Source: Physcomitrium patens | Taxonomy: Eukaryota > Streptophyta > Bryopsida > Funariales > Funariaceae | Length of the DNA stretch: 64,000 nt | Assembly: GCF_000002425.4 (NCBI RefSeq) | Contig: NC_037271.1 | Coordinates: forward strand, 12,617,792-12,681,791 | Direction of reading: 5' to 3' | Part shown: in pieces, positions 25,818 to 38,780 of the stretch | How the letters are laid out: every line of letters begins with the position of its first letter | Position numbering within the stretch: the first letter of the stretch is position 1 | Notes under the pieces: model-generated | What the model saw: the letters and a program-made list of their open reading frames with translations, nothing else | Database searches by the model: none | What the model was told of the DNA's origin: nothing | Program-made: the position numbers and the translations under genes

Positions 25818-26116
25818 AAAAAACAAGACTTAGGTTATTCTTTCTCTTGTGCATATTTTTATTTATTTTTAATTTTTTGCTGTTATTGAAGATTCTATAA
25901 TTTCTTTGTAATTGATAATAGCTATTCTAATTCTTTTGTTTTTCATAATTGTATACCTTATTTGAATTTTTTGAATTTTTTATATTCCTTTTATTTAATA
26001 ATACGTGATTATAATTTATGATATTTAGTTTGTGTAGATTCATGTCCCTAATGCTTTGTATAAAAACTAATATTACATAAAGTGTATTTCAAATTAATAT
26101 TTTACAGTGAAAATTT

Positions 26117-26162
<46 letters not shown>

Positions 26163-27900
26163 TGAACATATATAAAAATACAAAAATTTCAAATTTCGTA
26201 AATCAAAATTATGTTTTATATGGAATACTAACTTGGGATCTGTTCATATTTTGAAAAAAATTATTTTTATACAAAAATTATATTTTAAAAAAAAAAAACT
26301 AACATTAAAACTTATTTACTATTAGAATGATACAAATGTAGTCCTTTGAATGATGTAGAATTATAGATCATGTATATGCATTTTTTGCATTGTTTAAAAT
26401 TTTGATATTAGAGTTTGATTTTTTGTAGAAATTTTATGCAATCTAATAAATTTGAAATAAATGAAGTAGGTTTTGGGAATTTTTTTTTTTAAAATACAGG
26501 TACTTTAACCATTCTGAAGATTGTTGCTGAATCATAATATTTGCAATGCATATAATATCTTTAGTCTTCCAATCAATTCAAGAAAGTTTTATAACTCTTT
26601 GTATGATAAATAATTAAGACATTGAATTGTAAAATGGTGATTTTAGGATTTATTATATGAAGTATAGTTTTAGTATATACATACATATTAAAAATATTAT
26701 TGATATTTTTAAAGTAATATTTTGTATAAAATTTAATTCATATGTTATACAAGCAAGCCTCTTCACCAGATTGCAAGTTGTATGAATGTTCCAAAATCAT
26801 CCATATCAGTTTGTAACTTTTCAAGTACCTCATAACGACTTAAATAATTGTAGCAATGAATGAATAAATAAATAAATATACGGTATTTTCTATTTTTAAT
26901 ATTATCGTTTTAATTTATAAGAATAATAACAATATATATTATTATTAAACCATTTACTTTATTTAAGAATCATTAAAATGATTGAAGGATGTTATATACT
27001 TTACTGAAAGTGTTAATAATACAAAAAATTGTTCTGATATCATCAACTTGTAACTTGTATTATAATAGCTCTTATAATTTTTCAATTCCAATACATTAAG
27101 TTTTTATATTTCTCAAAAATACATATAAAATTTATATAAGAACCATGGTAATTTTATTTTTTATCTTTTTATTTTCCAAGTCATTGATTCATCCAAATAA
27201 TTTGTCTCATAGCATTCTATTCTTTAGTTGACACAAACTTTATGCTTTTGTGCTTGTAAATATTGTTATTATAAATGATATTTTTATGAAAATATTTAAA
27301 ATCTTAAATGATGATTTAGAGTCCCATTTCTGTTTAATTTGTTTTGTTTTGTTTTGTTTTGTTTTTTTTTGTTTTTTAAATGTCATGGATACTCTTGAGA
27401 AAGAAGTGTACAACATAAGGTTTTAAAATTTAACAAAGATGAAAATTTCTAACAATAAAGTGAAGGTGTGATATTTTACAATTGAAACTCTTAAAAATAT
27501 CACATTCTTGTGAGGAATTTGTACCAATTTTGGAACTTTATTTTATTATTTTCAAATATAAATTTTGTTGATGAAGATTATAGGCAAATACAAATGCAGT
27601 TTTTGTTTCATTTTATTTATTTATTTATTGTGTCCAGACATAATTTATAAGTTGACATTGTTAGTCAAGGTCAATTCATCACATAGGTAGTCTTATGTTG
27701 TCCTTGCTTGTTGTAAAGCATTCAATACTGACAGAATAACATATTCTTATTCAGCAGATAACTCAATAAAATTCAACACCCACAAATTTACCAGTTAACA
27801 ACACTATTACATTTGCATTGACATAAGAGAAAAGACTCATCTGTCATCAAATTCTCAGTATACACATATCAAAGTTGAGTTTGATCTAAAATGGTTAAAA
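24361..27900. other. AT-rich intergenic DNA with microsatellites
   Basis: Contains TA runs at 24,525-24,559 and 26,120-26,161, a compound TGTA/TA repeat at 25,546-25,601, an A tract at 25,787-25,815 and a GTTTT repeat near 27,338-27,366. No open frame, RNA gene or transposon coding similarity is supportable. Confidence 0.65.
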
Positions 27901-30490
27901 TTGTGGGGCCTACAAAAAAAACACTGATGACCACACATAGACACACACAAAATGTATGAGCACACATGTAGTGAATTTGTTACTAAATATGTATAGTTTT
28001 GGCATCATTGGAGTTTCATAGGACAAAATTACATGACTCAGATTGGTTTGGAAATTGGGTTGGTCAGAGGCAAATGCAGAGGATGAAAAGGGGGTTTTAC
28101 AGTAATTGCTGCTACAAACTGTCACAAGGTAGAGGGTCATAAAACCATAACAGAATTGAAATTTTCGGGGAGTTATGCTTAGATTCAAGGTATCTATTCT
28201 GCAGGTGCCTGATTCCCCCCCTTGTAATGGAGTCTCCCTTGCACACACTTCCCCACACACCCACAAAATTCAGCATCTGCGCAGGAGGGGGGGGGTTGGA
28301 GGAACTGCACAATAGGTCGGTAGGTAGGTACATATGAAGAGGCTGAGCTGGGCTGGGCTGGGCCAGACCACGGTGATGGGGGCCATTCATTTGCACCAAC
28401 CAGGTCGCTAAAGGGGCACGGGACCGGGGCTGAAGGCAACGCGTGGGAGTGTCGTCGCGAGCCTCGTGCTCTTGCGTGCAGAGGAGACGACTCTTGACAG
28501 AGGCCGTTGCGGTACAACAGATCAATGAGCACCATGAGCACCGTAGCTCAGATAAGCCTCGGAGCAGCGAGCGGGTCACGGGCAACGACCCGGGCAGCAG
28601 CATGAGGTAGAGGAGCGGGAGCTAGAGGGGCAGGGAAGTTAATGAGCTGGTGGCGTCGCATGTAGTTCCTGCTGGTCTGCAGTCGAGTCCACTGCGCACA
28701 CCTGGTAAAAATTGCAGCGGATATAACGACGGGAGGTACTTTTTAGATTAAATCCCAAACCTGAGGGAAAACCAGTCTCCATCACTGCAATCAGCCTCCG
28801 CAGACCCGGTGAAATCAGTCCTGAAATCGAGGACTGAGCCTGCCGCAATGCGAGTTGCGATGAGGGTTAGATCATGGAGCTCGAGTGTGAGTAGGAGGGG
28901 GGGTCTCATGAGAATGTTTTGGACTGTGGAAGAAGGCACAGATTGGGGATGAGGGAGGCTGAGAAATCGTTTTCGAGGAAGCGGGAATTTGTCCTCGGGA
29001 GAGAAGGGGTTGGGTGTTATGGTAAGGCTTGTGCCACGTTGACGCCACAGCGGGGAGTACAGACCGCATGTCGGAATAAAGCACGCACGTTAGAAACATT
29101 TGGTAGGCTGCAGAAACCAATAATTGTGGGAGGAGGGTGGGAAATTGTTTTTGCCCTGCGGGGAATGAATGATTTTTTGGGACCAGTAGGTGGTGAATCG
29201 GGCGGAGGTTGCAGGGAAGGGGGATGAATGACTTTTGTTTGAGTAGGGTTGGGTGGCGTTGGGGGGGACGGGGACGATGAACTCGTCGTCTGGATCGTCC
29301 TCGGTCGTCAATCGTCGTCGCATGAGGTGTGGGCTATCTTTTGGTTGGGCTGCCAATACGCGTGTAGCGCGTCGTACCTGGGCCCTGGCAGCACGCCCCC
29401 TCGTTCGCTAATCAGATGGAGGCTTCGCGGAGTCGCACGGCCGGGATGCGCGCGCATTTACTTTTATCGCACGGTTGATCCGCGCCCACGTGAGTTCCAG
29501 TCTTCTTCTTTGTTCCAATGGGAATGGAGAAGGCTTTTCTCCAACATTGCCTCTCCGCGTCCTTGCCGTTTCTGTGCACTAGTCTTCCACTTCCACAGTT
29601 TATTGCTGCTTTGCCTTGTACTTGGTGGGAGTTTCTGCAGCTCACAACCAACGCACAAAGTCGTCCTAAGCCCTCCCAAGTAAGGCTTTGCGTGCTGTAC
29701 TGCGGCTCCTGGCTCGTTTTCTCCCACCAGTCCGATCTATCGCTCTCTTGTCTACCTTGTAGAACCAATCGTCTAGCTATTGGGTTTTGATGACCTTTTC
29801 TTACTCCGTCTCGACCCCCGCTCCTGTTGATTGAGAGCTTGGGTGTCTCCTCTGGTGGACGGGTTGTGTCGTTCCCCATGTCCTTATCGACCCTGAGCGC
29901 CCTCACTCCAGGCCGTCCACTCCTGTCGGTGTGCTTACTGTCAAGCTGTACCACAATTGGCACTCTGCGCATGTGAAACACAGCTCTCACCTTTCAGCTT
30001 CCAGACAACGGTAACATCCCTGCCTGTGTTTGCCATGATGTTCCCCCCCCTCCCCCTCCTGCGTCCTGTTCATGTCCTTGTGCGTAGTGCTGGCTCATCC
30101 CCCCATCTCTTTCTGCCTCGCCACTTGCTCGGTCACGGTGACTCACCTGACGGCGACTGAGATGATCGAATGGTGCACTAATTGTGGAAGTAGGTTAACA
30201 GCTTGTTCATTGATTAATGAGGCCAAAGTATCAGGAGATGTGTAATTTCGTCCGGCTTGAAGAGGTGTCATGGGAACTGTCGTCACAGGAGCCGGCGGAT
30301 GCTCACATGCGGGACGTCTGTCTTTGCAGTGAATGATCGCAGCCTTCGGTAGGTCTTTGTTGCAAAGCTGGTGATCGATCCATCACTGTTGTATGGGAAA
30401 AATGTTTGTGTAGAGCAGTCTCAACTTCTGGAGTCTGAAGCCTGCGTCTCAAATCTCGGGCTGATGGAAGGGTCAATTCCTAATTTGCAG
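27901..30490 (+). promoter_or_regulatory. GC-richer upstream region of the Dof gene (promoter, leader, probable intron)
   Basis: Composition changes from AT-rich to GC-rich at about 28.2 kb and stays so into the Dof gene. Large open frames occur on both strands (for example 28,112-28,603 and 29,412-29,990, minus) but have no known domains and look like GC-driven shadows. A probable intron acceptor, TAATTTGCAG, ends at 30,490. The start of transcription cannot be placed from sequence alone. Confidence 0.45.
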
Positions 30491-30619
30491 GTGGGGCGCG
30501 TGTACCAGACAATCTGTCGAGCTTCGGGCGTGACATCCGCTTCCATCCCTGGGAGCAGCACGGCCAGCTTGCGTTCACCAATCAAGCTGGACCCTCAAAG
30601 GCCCAGGGTTACATGGTAA
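30371..30619 (+). other. Upstream ORF overlapping the Dof start (82 codons)
   Basis: An ATG frame of 82 codons ends with TGG TAA at 30,614-30,619, so it overlaps the Dof start codon (30,613-30,615) by 7 nt in another frame. If the leader is unspliced here, ribosomes would translate it first and would terminate on top of the Dof start. If the acceptor at 30,490 is used, most of it is intronic. No known domain. Confidence 0.4.
30491..30612 (+). other. Possible additional N-terminal coding exon sequence of the Dof gene
   Basis: In the Dof frame, the sequence is open from just after an in-frame TAA (30,481-30,483) to the annotated ATG. That TAA lies only 7 nt before a good acceptor (TTTGCAG, ending 30,490). 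The translated stretch includes [19 protein letters not shown] and is not low-complexity. A spliced upstream exon could therefore supply the true start, extending the protein by about 40 residues or more. I cannot identify the upstream exon with confidence. Confidence 0.35.
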
Positions 30620-31812
30620 ATGTACAGACGCCGTTGATGAGTGTAGCTGTCTTAGGTCACGGCGATTGGGCCATGATTCCCAGTAGCTCCAACCATGAAC
30701 AGCAGCAGCAGCAAGCGCAGTTACAGCAGCAGGAAAAGAAGGCAAGCCAATTGTTTGCGCAGAGGGCGTTGCAGGAGCGGCGACTGAAGCCTCCAGATCA
30801 AGTTATTGCGTGCCCTCGCTGCCAATCCCTTAACACCAAGTTTTGTTACTACAACAACTACAGCCTTACGCAGCCCCGACATTTTTGTAAAAGTTGTCGC
30901 CGCTACTGGACTGCAGGTGGGACTTTAAGAAATGTTCCAGTGGGCGGAGGGTGCCGTAAGAATAAACGCACCAAGCCGCGTACTCCGGAGGGGCAAAATG
31001 GTAGGACAGGTAGTGCAGATGGCGACAGCATGTCTGTCCCGGTTCTGCAGCATCCTGGATTTAATTCCACTAGTATTGACTTCTTGAGCTCCAGTGAAGG
31101 TTCTGCGTTTGGATCAGCCGATCCATCCATGCGCGCGGATTCACCAATGTGTCAGAGCACCGAAGGAGGGCTGCCGATGTTCCATCCAGGGGCCCAGTCG
31201 TCAAGTATAGCGCAACATCAGCTACCTCAACCATTCGATAGTGGCATTCCTGGCTTGAATTTCTTTAGGAATGCGAATCGAGTACCAGGGACCACATTGA
31301 ACTTGCACCCCACATTTCAGATGCCCACTGGGGACTTGAGCGAGATGTTCGACACGTCAAACGCGCCGAGAGTTGGGGCGCTCTCGACCCTGAGTGAGGG
31401 CCTGGGTACTTTCAATATTAATCCCAAGTCTGGGAGGGACCAACAGTCTTTAATGAGTCTGGAACGGTGGCAGGCTGCATCTAAGCAACATGCACCGAGC
31501 GGAATCTGGGGATTGCCAGAGATGGCTCAAGCGCAAGCTAACGCGGACATGAGCAGGCACCAGGATGCGAAAGGCAAGATGACGCTCGCGATGGCACCAG
31601 CTTCGGGGATGGATGCTCCAAAGAGGAGCCAGCAGCAGCAGCAGCAGCAACAACATCAACAGCGGCCGACTCCATCATGGGAACATTCGAATCCTCAGGA
31701 GAATCCTGGATTGCATTACGAACAGCAATCCGAACAGAATTACTGGAGGAACCCCGGCGGATGGCCATCGACTGAGGCGTTTCAATCTTCCGGCGGTGGA
31801 CAAGCGTTGTGA
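30613..31812 (+). CDS. Dof-type zinc finger transcription factor
   Basis: 399 residues from the ATG at 30,613. The Dof domain spans about residues 64-120: C67-x2-C70-x21-C92-x2-C95, with the family's [19 protein letters not shown] and GGGCRKNKR blocks intact. Dof proteins are plant-specific nuclear factors that bind AAAG-core sites in promoters through this single zinc finger; the C-terminal part usually activates or represses. Here the C-terminal 280 residues are Ser/Gln/Pro-rich with two Gln-rich runs (about residues 30-40 and 336-347) and no CDF-type motifs that I recognise. The finger is of the general (non-CDF) type. Single uninterrupted coding exon in this part; an upstream exon is possible (see 30,491-30,612). 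Trp-containing short motifs near the C-terminus ([11 protein letters not shown]) may be functional. Which target genes it controls cannot be told. Confidence 0.95.
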   Translation: MVNVQTPLMSVAVLGHGDWAMIPSSSNHEQQQQQAQLQQQEKKASQLFAQRALQERRLKPPDQVIACPRCQSLNTKFCYYNNYSLTQPRHFCKSCRRYWTAGGTLRNVPVGGGCRKNKRTKPRTPEGQNGRTGSADGDSMSVPVLQHPGFNSTSIDFLSSSEGSAFGSADPSMRADSPMCQSTEGGLPMFHPGAQSSSIAQHQLPQPFDSGIPGLNFFRNANRVPGTTLNLHPTFQMPTGDLSEMFDTSNAPRVGALSTLSEGLGTFNINPKSGRDQQSLMSLERWQAASKQHAPSGIWGLPEMAQAQANADMSRHQDAKGKMTLAMAPASGMDAPKRSQQQQQQQQHQQRPTPSWEHSNPQENPGLHYEQQSEQNYWRNPGGWPSTEAFQSSGGGQAL

Positions 31813-34340
31813 GATGCACCTGTACAATCTTATCTTTAGTCAGACTTTTCCTCTCACTCTTTTTCCTGAACAGAGTACCTCTTGTGTGTACTGGAATTAA
31901 ACCAGTGGTACTCGCTCAGTGCCAAGCACATCAGCTATAAATGTAAATGCAGTCGGGACGCCATATTTTTTGGCTTCCTTAGATGCGAGAGCTTGCAGGT
32001 TGCGCACTCCGGCGAGCCCCCTGCGCGCGGGTTTCCTCTTATAGATCCTGCGCTGTACCTTTTAGGCGATATCGCCCAATCTCCCTCCCCTACCTTTTTT
32101 TATTTTTATTTTACATTTTTTAAAAAAACCTTCCCTATTAAATTGAATCATATCACGCCAAAACACGCATTATTGCGAGTTAAGGATATCGTATGTGCTT
32201 GTTTGTTGGCAGTTCAGAATTGATTACACTTTTGGATTAGTGCTCGGTAGCTTGTATCTTCATGTCGATGTCAGCTACCATCCGCAGCCTCTCACTCGAT
32301 CATGTACAAGTGTTGAAAATCGATGTGTTGAGGTGGAATATACATGCTATCGTAACCTATGATGCCCACGCATGATGAATCTTCACTGGATCCCTCTGAA
32401 TGAAAGTCTCTTCTCTGGGTAGGTCATGCATTTTTGGCTGTTGAGGTAGGGCCTTGGGAAAAGCCCGTGACTCTCACATGATTTGCTTGTGATAAGTCAA
32501 ACTCTTGTGCACATTCACAATGCTTTTTCATCGTGGAAGATGAGAATGTTGTCTTGTGAGTAATCAACAGTGCAATAGGTTTCTAAATGCCTGCATAGTC
32601 TCTGTCACTTCGTCTCTCTTTGAGCACATGGGTCTGCCGACTCATACTTTTGGATTTCTCCACAGACGGTTGAGTGGGTGCATACAGGTACGAAGAAATG
32701 CGAGCATGAGTTGTCAGAGTAGTAGGGGAGGGATGTGTAAGACTAGGACCAAACTGGCAGAGCGTTTTTCAACAACGGACTGTGGTGTACCCGAGCGGTG
32801 TGGCAAGATGTCTGAGCGATAGAGCGTGGTATATGCCCAAATCTGCGTGCGGCGGATAAGACAAAGCCAAACCGCTAGAGGAGTGGGTACACACAACCCA
32901 ACCTCTCAAAGACTTAGTAGCAGTGCTGCATCGACCTTCTCAATATCCCAAACCCCTGACCATGGCTTCGGGAGATACGTACTGTTTTCTTCAAACGGAG
33001 ACTCTTCTCCATCCACAAACGCACGTACTGCACTATCCAGCATGCTATTGTTCTACGCAAATAGAAAAGCGAATTTCCACAAGGAAATCTACTCTTTCTA
33101 TTTCCATTCAACTCCTCTGAGGGTGCTGTGTCGCATCCGTCCAGACTTCTCCCACCCCCTGTAGCGACGAGAATTTCGAAAGACTTACACAATGCATGTC
33201 CTCGTGTAAAGGTGAGAAAGTCGCTTGTCAAAAGCTGGCCAAGTCAGGAAGTAAACGGTGTCAGAGATGCTGCAGTGTGCCGTCAAGAAGTGCGGATCAT
33301 GCCTGTTGTTTTCAAATGCTATATAAGGAAACCATGTCGGCGGAAGCAGATTTTTCAGAGAAAGCAAGAGCCTGAGCAACATAGCGCCAGGCGTAGCCAT
33401 GGGATCCACATACCTTTGTCGACCCGGCCGCACAGTAACAATTCTCTGAAACTTATCTTTCACAGCACCGTGATGGCTGTGCTTACGCCGCCGTCTGCAG
33501 CACGGTTGAACTGCTTGACCTGCGACCTGGTAATCCCCTCTATTTTAAATCCCTATTCCTTCCATTATATGCAACAACAGCATTGCAATCCACAGAACCA
33601 AACTATTTATAATATGTAAGAGAAAATGATTCTTTTTGATTCTCTGCAACTTACCCTCCCATGAGTAACCTGCAGCGACACAGTATGTTCGGCATCTCAT
33701 CTGCATTCACAGCTCTGCAGCTGTTGCAGAACCAATCATTCACATACCCTCAACTACTCCTTTTCCTTCGCTCTACATCATCTTCTACAACTACTACTTC
33801 ATTACAGTAATAGTAGTAGCAACAGTGATTGATAATCAGTGATAATCGGTGATTAGGATCAGATTCGAAATGTCGTTTTCTGTTGTTGAAAGTTAGTCTG
33901 CACTGATTGAAAGGGCCTTTCTTGTCAGAAACGAGGTAACGCTGCTGCTCCGCTATAGGGTAAAGGTTTCAGGTTGTTGCCAATGTGTGTGTGTGTGTTT
34001 GTGTGTGTAAATATACAAGGAAGTAGAAAGAAGGCTTTTGACATTGATGGCATGCAGGGCATCTTCAATGAATGGGCTCTCCTTCAAGTTTAGCTACATG
34101 AGGAGGCACAGAGCTACTCCAAAGCTCTCATTCTTTCTTTCATTTCTTTTCTCTTTCTTTCTGAAGTTTTCTTCATTTTCTTCTTCTTGTGTGATCTGCT
34201 GTGTCCACTGCAGTGGGAGCCATGTTTGTTTCTGTCTGTCTGTCTGTCTGTCTGTCTGACATCGTTGTGGCTTGTGTGGGTTTTGAGCTTTCCTGGTGGA
34301 CAAAGATCTGTCCATGGAGGGGACTGTTTCCACTCATAGC
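31813..34340 (+). other. Region downstream of Dof: 3' UTR and unassigned island
   Basis: The first few hundred bases are the probable 3' UTR. The rest (32.3-34.3 kb) is of intermediate GC content with several short frames (32,556-32,822; 33,128-33,619, plus) lacking recognisable domains. A TG repeat lies at about 33,985-34,008 and a TCTG tetranucleotide repeat at 34,229-34,258. No second gene is supported. Confidence 0.45.
34229..34258. repeat. TCTG tetranucleotide microsatellite
   Basis: About seven tandem TCTG units, directly readable. Confidence 0.95.
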
Positions 34341-35042
34341 CTTAGGTTCCAGCTTTTATATCCAAAAAAATGATAGTTGAAAAAGGGGGGAAAAAAAAAA
34401 AAAAGAGAAATGAGAAGAAGAGAAGAACAAGGACAAGGGAATAAAAAGAAGTTGGGTTTCTGGTACACCAAAACCACCTATTTGATATTGGTATATGGCA
34501 ATGCATATATGATATGGGTAAAAAAAAATAAAAGGAGTGCACGTGAAAGTTAAACAAGTGACATGAAGATGCGCTCTTACTGGTCAAAAAGTTTTGTTGG
34601 CATTTTAGGATATTTTGCATATTTTTGCAAGTGTATGTGATTTTATTTTATATCTTATATATATTTGTGTGTGTGTATATATATATATATATATGTATAT
34701 TCTTTTTACACTAAACACAATAGGAATTTTGGTTTCTTTGACCATATTAATAAAATTAATACACTTAAAAATTTACAATATAACTTACAACAGAAGACTT
34801 GGTTTTCTATTTTTTTTTTCTTTTCTTCTCTACAATGTTTTAAAAGAAGAATTTGAATTTATTAAAATAAAATTAGATATAAATAAAGAGTCCAAAAGTT
34901 ATTTTTTTGAATTTAATTAAATAATATATATAATTTATTATTATATAATATCAGAAAAAATATTAAAAGTATAATAATTATATAATGTAGTAATTTTATC
35001 TAATATTAATATAAAAGATAAATGATTTCAGTTATTTTTTTG

Positions 35043-35092
<50 letters not shown>

Positions 35093-36400
35093 AATTCTTG
35101 TAAAATAATAAATCCTCTACATTAATAATTTATGGCAGTTCTTAAGATTAATGCTAAAATAGTAAACTGTAAATTTTATAGTACTATTTTTTGTATAGTT
35201 CCAATACTAATATAAAATGCATAAAATGATATAGCATAATTAAAGAAAAAAAAATTTAAAGCAATTTGTCTCAATTGACAAGTTTGCATTTCTAAAGCAA
35301 CTAAATCTAAATTATACACTTTTCTTAAGTTGGTTGTCTTATCTTTTTCATTTTGCAAAGTTTTTTTTGGCATTTATAATAGATCCAATAATTTTTAGGG
35401 CTTAATTAAAACTATTTTTTAAATTATTGTCTAGATTTTTTTTTATCACCTTTGCCTCCATCTCCTCCAACTATGCCATGCTCCACTACCATAGAATCCA
35501 CAATCTTATTAGCATTAGTAGTATAATTTTTTTTTTTTTTCTTGGAAATTAAATAAGTTTTAGACGTCTATTGTATTTGCATGTTATAACCTTTAGATTT
35601 GAGATTGAAGCTTTTAACTTATCTAAATTGGTGTTTCAACAATTATCTCAAAAATGACATTTGGATCAATCAACAAAATTAGTCATTCTAAAGGAAAAAA
35701 ACCACTATCACCTATGCTTTGATATTTGTGCAATATTTTGTCCTAATGTTGTCACAATTAAAAATGTTAAAGAAATAAGGATTTTAAAACTTACCAACAA
35801 TTTAAATTGATAGCATGTGCAAGCCATCTCTATTGGTGCAAATCATAAGTATCAACTATTTTTTGCAAGCTTTGCATCTCTTCAATTCTTTAATTGGAAG
35901 TGATTGGTTGGTCTTAAAATAATTAAAAAAAATATCCTAGCAATCTATTGCTTACATTACTTATAGTTTACTACCTCCAAAAAATACTCCTTTCTTTATT
36001 TTAAATGTTAGGAGGATATGAAATCTCTAGTTGCAAAATGCACTTACAATTACATAACTATTTCTACAACAAAGGTTATTATTTGCAACAATATCAAAAA
36101 TCAAACATAATAATTTAAGTTCTAACTCAAGGTCCAAATTTAATGATATTGATGTCTATAATAAAGTTTTTAAAAGTGTAGTATGTCAAAGAAATTATTA
36201 ATAATTTCTACAAAAAGTTAATCCATATTTTTTAAAAAAAGAATCAATATTAGAATTTATTTTATTTTCTTTTTTATTTTTTTTATTATTTAAAAGTTGG
36301 TAGTTTTTAATCTTTAAAACATGAAAATAAGAAATAAGATAATCTATTAACTTTTGAAATAAAGAAAATATAACAAAATAGTACTCATATTAAGTTATTT
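34341..36400. other. AT-rich intergenic DNA
   Basis: Contains TA runs at about 34,676-34,694 and 35,046-35,088. No coding similarity that I can name; the open frames here (34,615-34,920; 35,176-35,373) are composition-driven. Confidence 0.6.
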
Positions 36401-36419
36401 AGAAACAAAAATTATAATT

Positions 36420-36958
36420 TTTTTAAAAAAAAACCATACATTCTTATGATACTTAAAGAAAAAAATTAGATAAATTGAAGATGGATATAAGATAGAAATT
36501 AGAATGACTATTGCCAAATATAAAGAGACTAGAGATTCTTAAACTAAAATAAGAATGCAGGAAAAGCATTAACAAGACTAAAAAAGGCCTCATTCTTGCC
36601 TTCATATATACTATCTAATTGAAGAGCTCTATGGCAATGTTTTATAGGTCATTCAATACATATCCAACTTATGGGATAAATTACTAACTTGCAAGGCAAA
36701 TTTCCAATGTGTGTGTGCTACATGGCCAACTAATAAAACATGTGGTCAAATTATAAAATAAGTGGTCAATGTGTACAAGATATGACCAATTTATTAGCTA
36801 AACTTTTAACCTACTAATTACTTATAAATACTTATAAAGACAAATCCGGATCTATTAAGCTTGTCTAAAGCTTATTGACAAGATATTATTAAATTGACCT
36901 ACTTCTACTTACTTCTACTTAATTCCTCTTAATTATTAATGTCAATATGTTTATGACA
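36420..36958 (-). repeat. Lone LTR of the chromovirus family
   Basis: The sequence aligns with the LTRs of elements A and B: GACTATTGCCAAATATAA, then the TATATACTATCTAAT block and the terminal GTTTATGACA at 36,949-36,958. Neither side shows the polypurine tract or internal element sequence, so it is a solo LTR left by recombination or a truncated copy. The last 50 bp or so at the low-coordinate side are too diverged to fix that border. Confidence 0.75.
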
Positions 36959-38780
36959 CAATGTTAGTAATAGAGTGTCTTTTCTATGAGTGCGTAGTAT
37001 AGTTTATAGCAACATTTTATTGCCATGTTTATATTATTTAGTTCAAAGCTATACATTGAGCATGGATTGATATTTTCTAAAATTTTGGAAATAATAGCTT
37101 AACTAATTATTATACATTTTTTTAAATCAATAAATAAGTTCTTTTTTGGTTGTCTCTTGTTGGTCTTGCTTCTACTTATAGATGGAATTTTGTCTTCATC
37201 AATGAGACTAATGCCTTTTACACCTTGAAGGTACTCTTTTACCATGCTAAGAAATTGTTGTTGGTTGTAGATAGGATTTTGAGACAATTTTTAAAGTTTT
37301 TGGCATAGTCTAGAAGAAAAATAAAAAACGAGATTCTTTACTATAATAAGCCTTTTAAAGTTATAAGATAGATTTAGTCTCAAATATATTATTTTATAGA
37401 GATTCTATTATAACTATAATAAAATATTAAATCAATCTATCTAAATTTTAAATCACTCCATTGTATAAATTATAATAAAATATAATTACTACCTTTATAA
37501 AGATAACTAGAAAATTTGGAATTTTTTTGATAAAATTTGGTATTAATGATGTGGTCTTATTTTTTTTAATTTTAAATCACAAAGCTTTGTAGAATATCAA
37601 TGATTCAAATCAAATAAAAAATTGAGTAAAAAACTGAGTCAATTATTATTGCTTCATGGCTTCTTTTAGTTGGCTTGGATTTCTTTGTAATGGAAAGTTT
37701 TTCAACCCAAATGACCTATCTATTATTTCAAATAAATATTTTTAGATGTCCCCTCGCTAGTGGAATAATATTCTAGTAGAGATAGCAATTGTAATTTATT
37801 ATAAATCTTGTAGATGATCAATTAAAGATTTAGATAAGTATATTTAATTTATATATATATATATATTAAAAATTAATTCTAATACATATTATAAAAATAT
37901 TTTTGAAATAATTTACTTAAACTAAATAAAATATTTGAATTATATAAAAATATTAATTTATTACTTACAACTTATTTTATTTTATTTAAAAAAACTTAAA
38001 TAAATATGATTTTAATTTAATTTAATTTAAAGTAATTTATTATTTAAAAAAATTATTATTTTATTTAGAATTATAAATAATTAGATGATAAATTCAAAAC
38101 CAATTTAGAATTCAACAAACAAAGTATCTTTTAAATGTGCTTTAAATTACAATCATTTTAATTAAGATTTTTGTAATAGAAATTATAAAATTTTAATAAA
38201 TTATGATAGTTAATATATCAAAAGATTAATTATATAAGTACACTTTAAAATCTATATTATTAGATTTTTTAAATAATATTTTATAAATATTTTAATGATT
38301 TTATGATCATATTATATGATTTCAAGTAAGAATTAATTTATTGAATTAAAAATTATTAAAATTTAAAAAATTATTATCTTGAGATATGTAAATTAAAATT
38401 TATTATTTATTAACTTTTTAATCTTCTAATTGGTTGAAATTCAAAAACCTCACTTAGTTAGTTTTATACTTTGAAAAATCAATCCAAATGTCTTAAGAGG
38501 GAAAATAAGGCGTAATATACTTTTTTCTTACATGGAATGAATAGAGTTAGTCGTTGGAATTTTGGTTGGTTCCATCTTAAGATATTATTCTTAAAAAAAG
38601 TTGATAAATTATAACAAAAAAATACTTTATAAACCACTATTGATTTTTTTTATTATTGTTTTAGTTGTTTCATACGATTGTTTGAATAAAGATATGAACA
38701 AACATATTTAGTCATATAATAAAACATCAATTTAGCTCACTTCATGACTTCTTCTTACTTCATACTATACTCAAAAATCA
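36959..38780. other. AT-rich intergenic DNA
   Basis: The open frame at 37,099-37,287 (minus, 62 codons, starting MSQNPIYNQQQFLSMVKEYL) is less AT-biased than its surroundings and could be a gag or host-gene fragment, but I cannot name it. Otherwise AT-rich with a TA run at about 37,852-37,865. Confidence 0.5.
38390..38535 (+). repeat. Dispersed repeat, copy 1
   Basis: About 130 bp resembling 57,755-57,893: shared blocks include ACTTTTTAATCTTCTAATTG, TTAGTTAG-TTTATACTT and AAAATAAGGCGTAATATAC / TAAGGTAGAATGTATTC, in the same order and orientation. Nature unknown; possibly LTR or MITE sequence. Confidence 0.5.

Noticed and set aside
28112-28603. 163-codon open frame on the minus strand
   Set aside because: Overlaps two other open frames in the same GC-rich DNA and has no known motif.
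29412-29990. 192-codon open frame on the minus strand upstream of Dof
   Set aside because: No recognisable domain, GC-rich region with open frames on both strands, antisense to the probable Dof leader.
33128-33619. 163-codon open frame downstream of Dof
   Set aside because: No domain, no nearby splice-consistent extension, competing frames on both strands.
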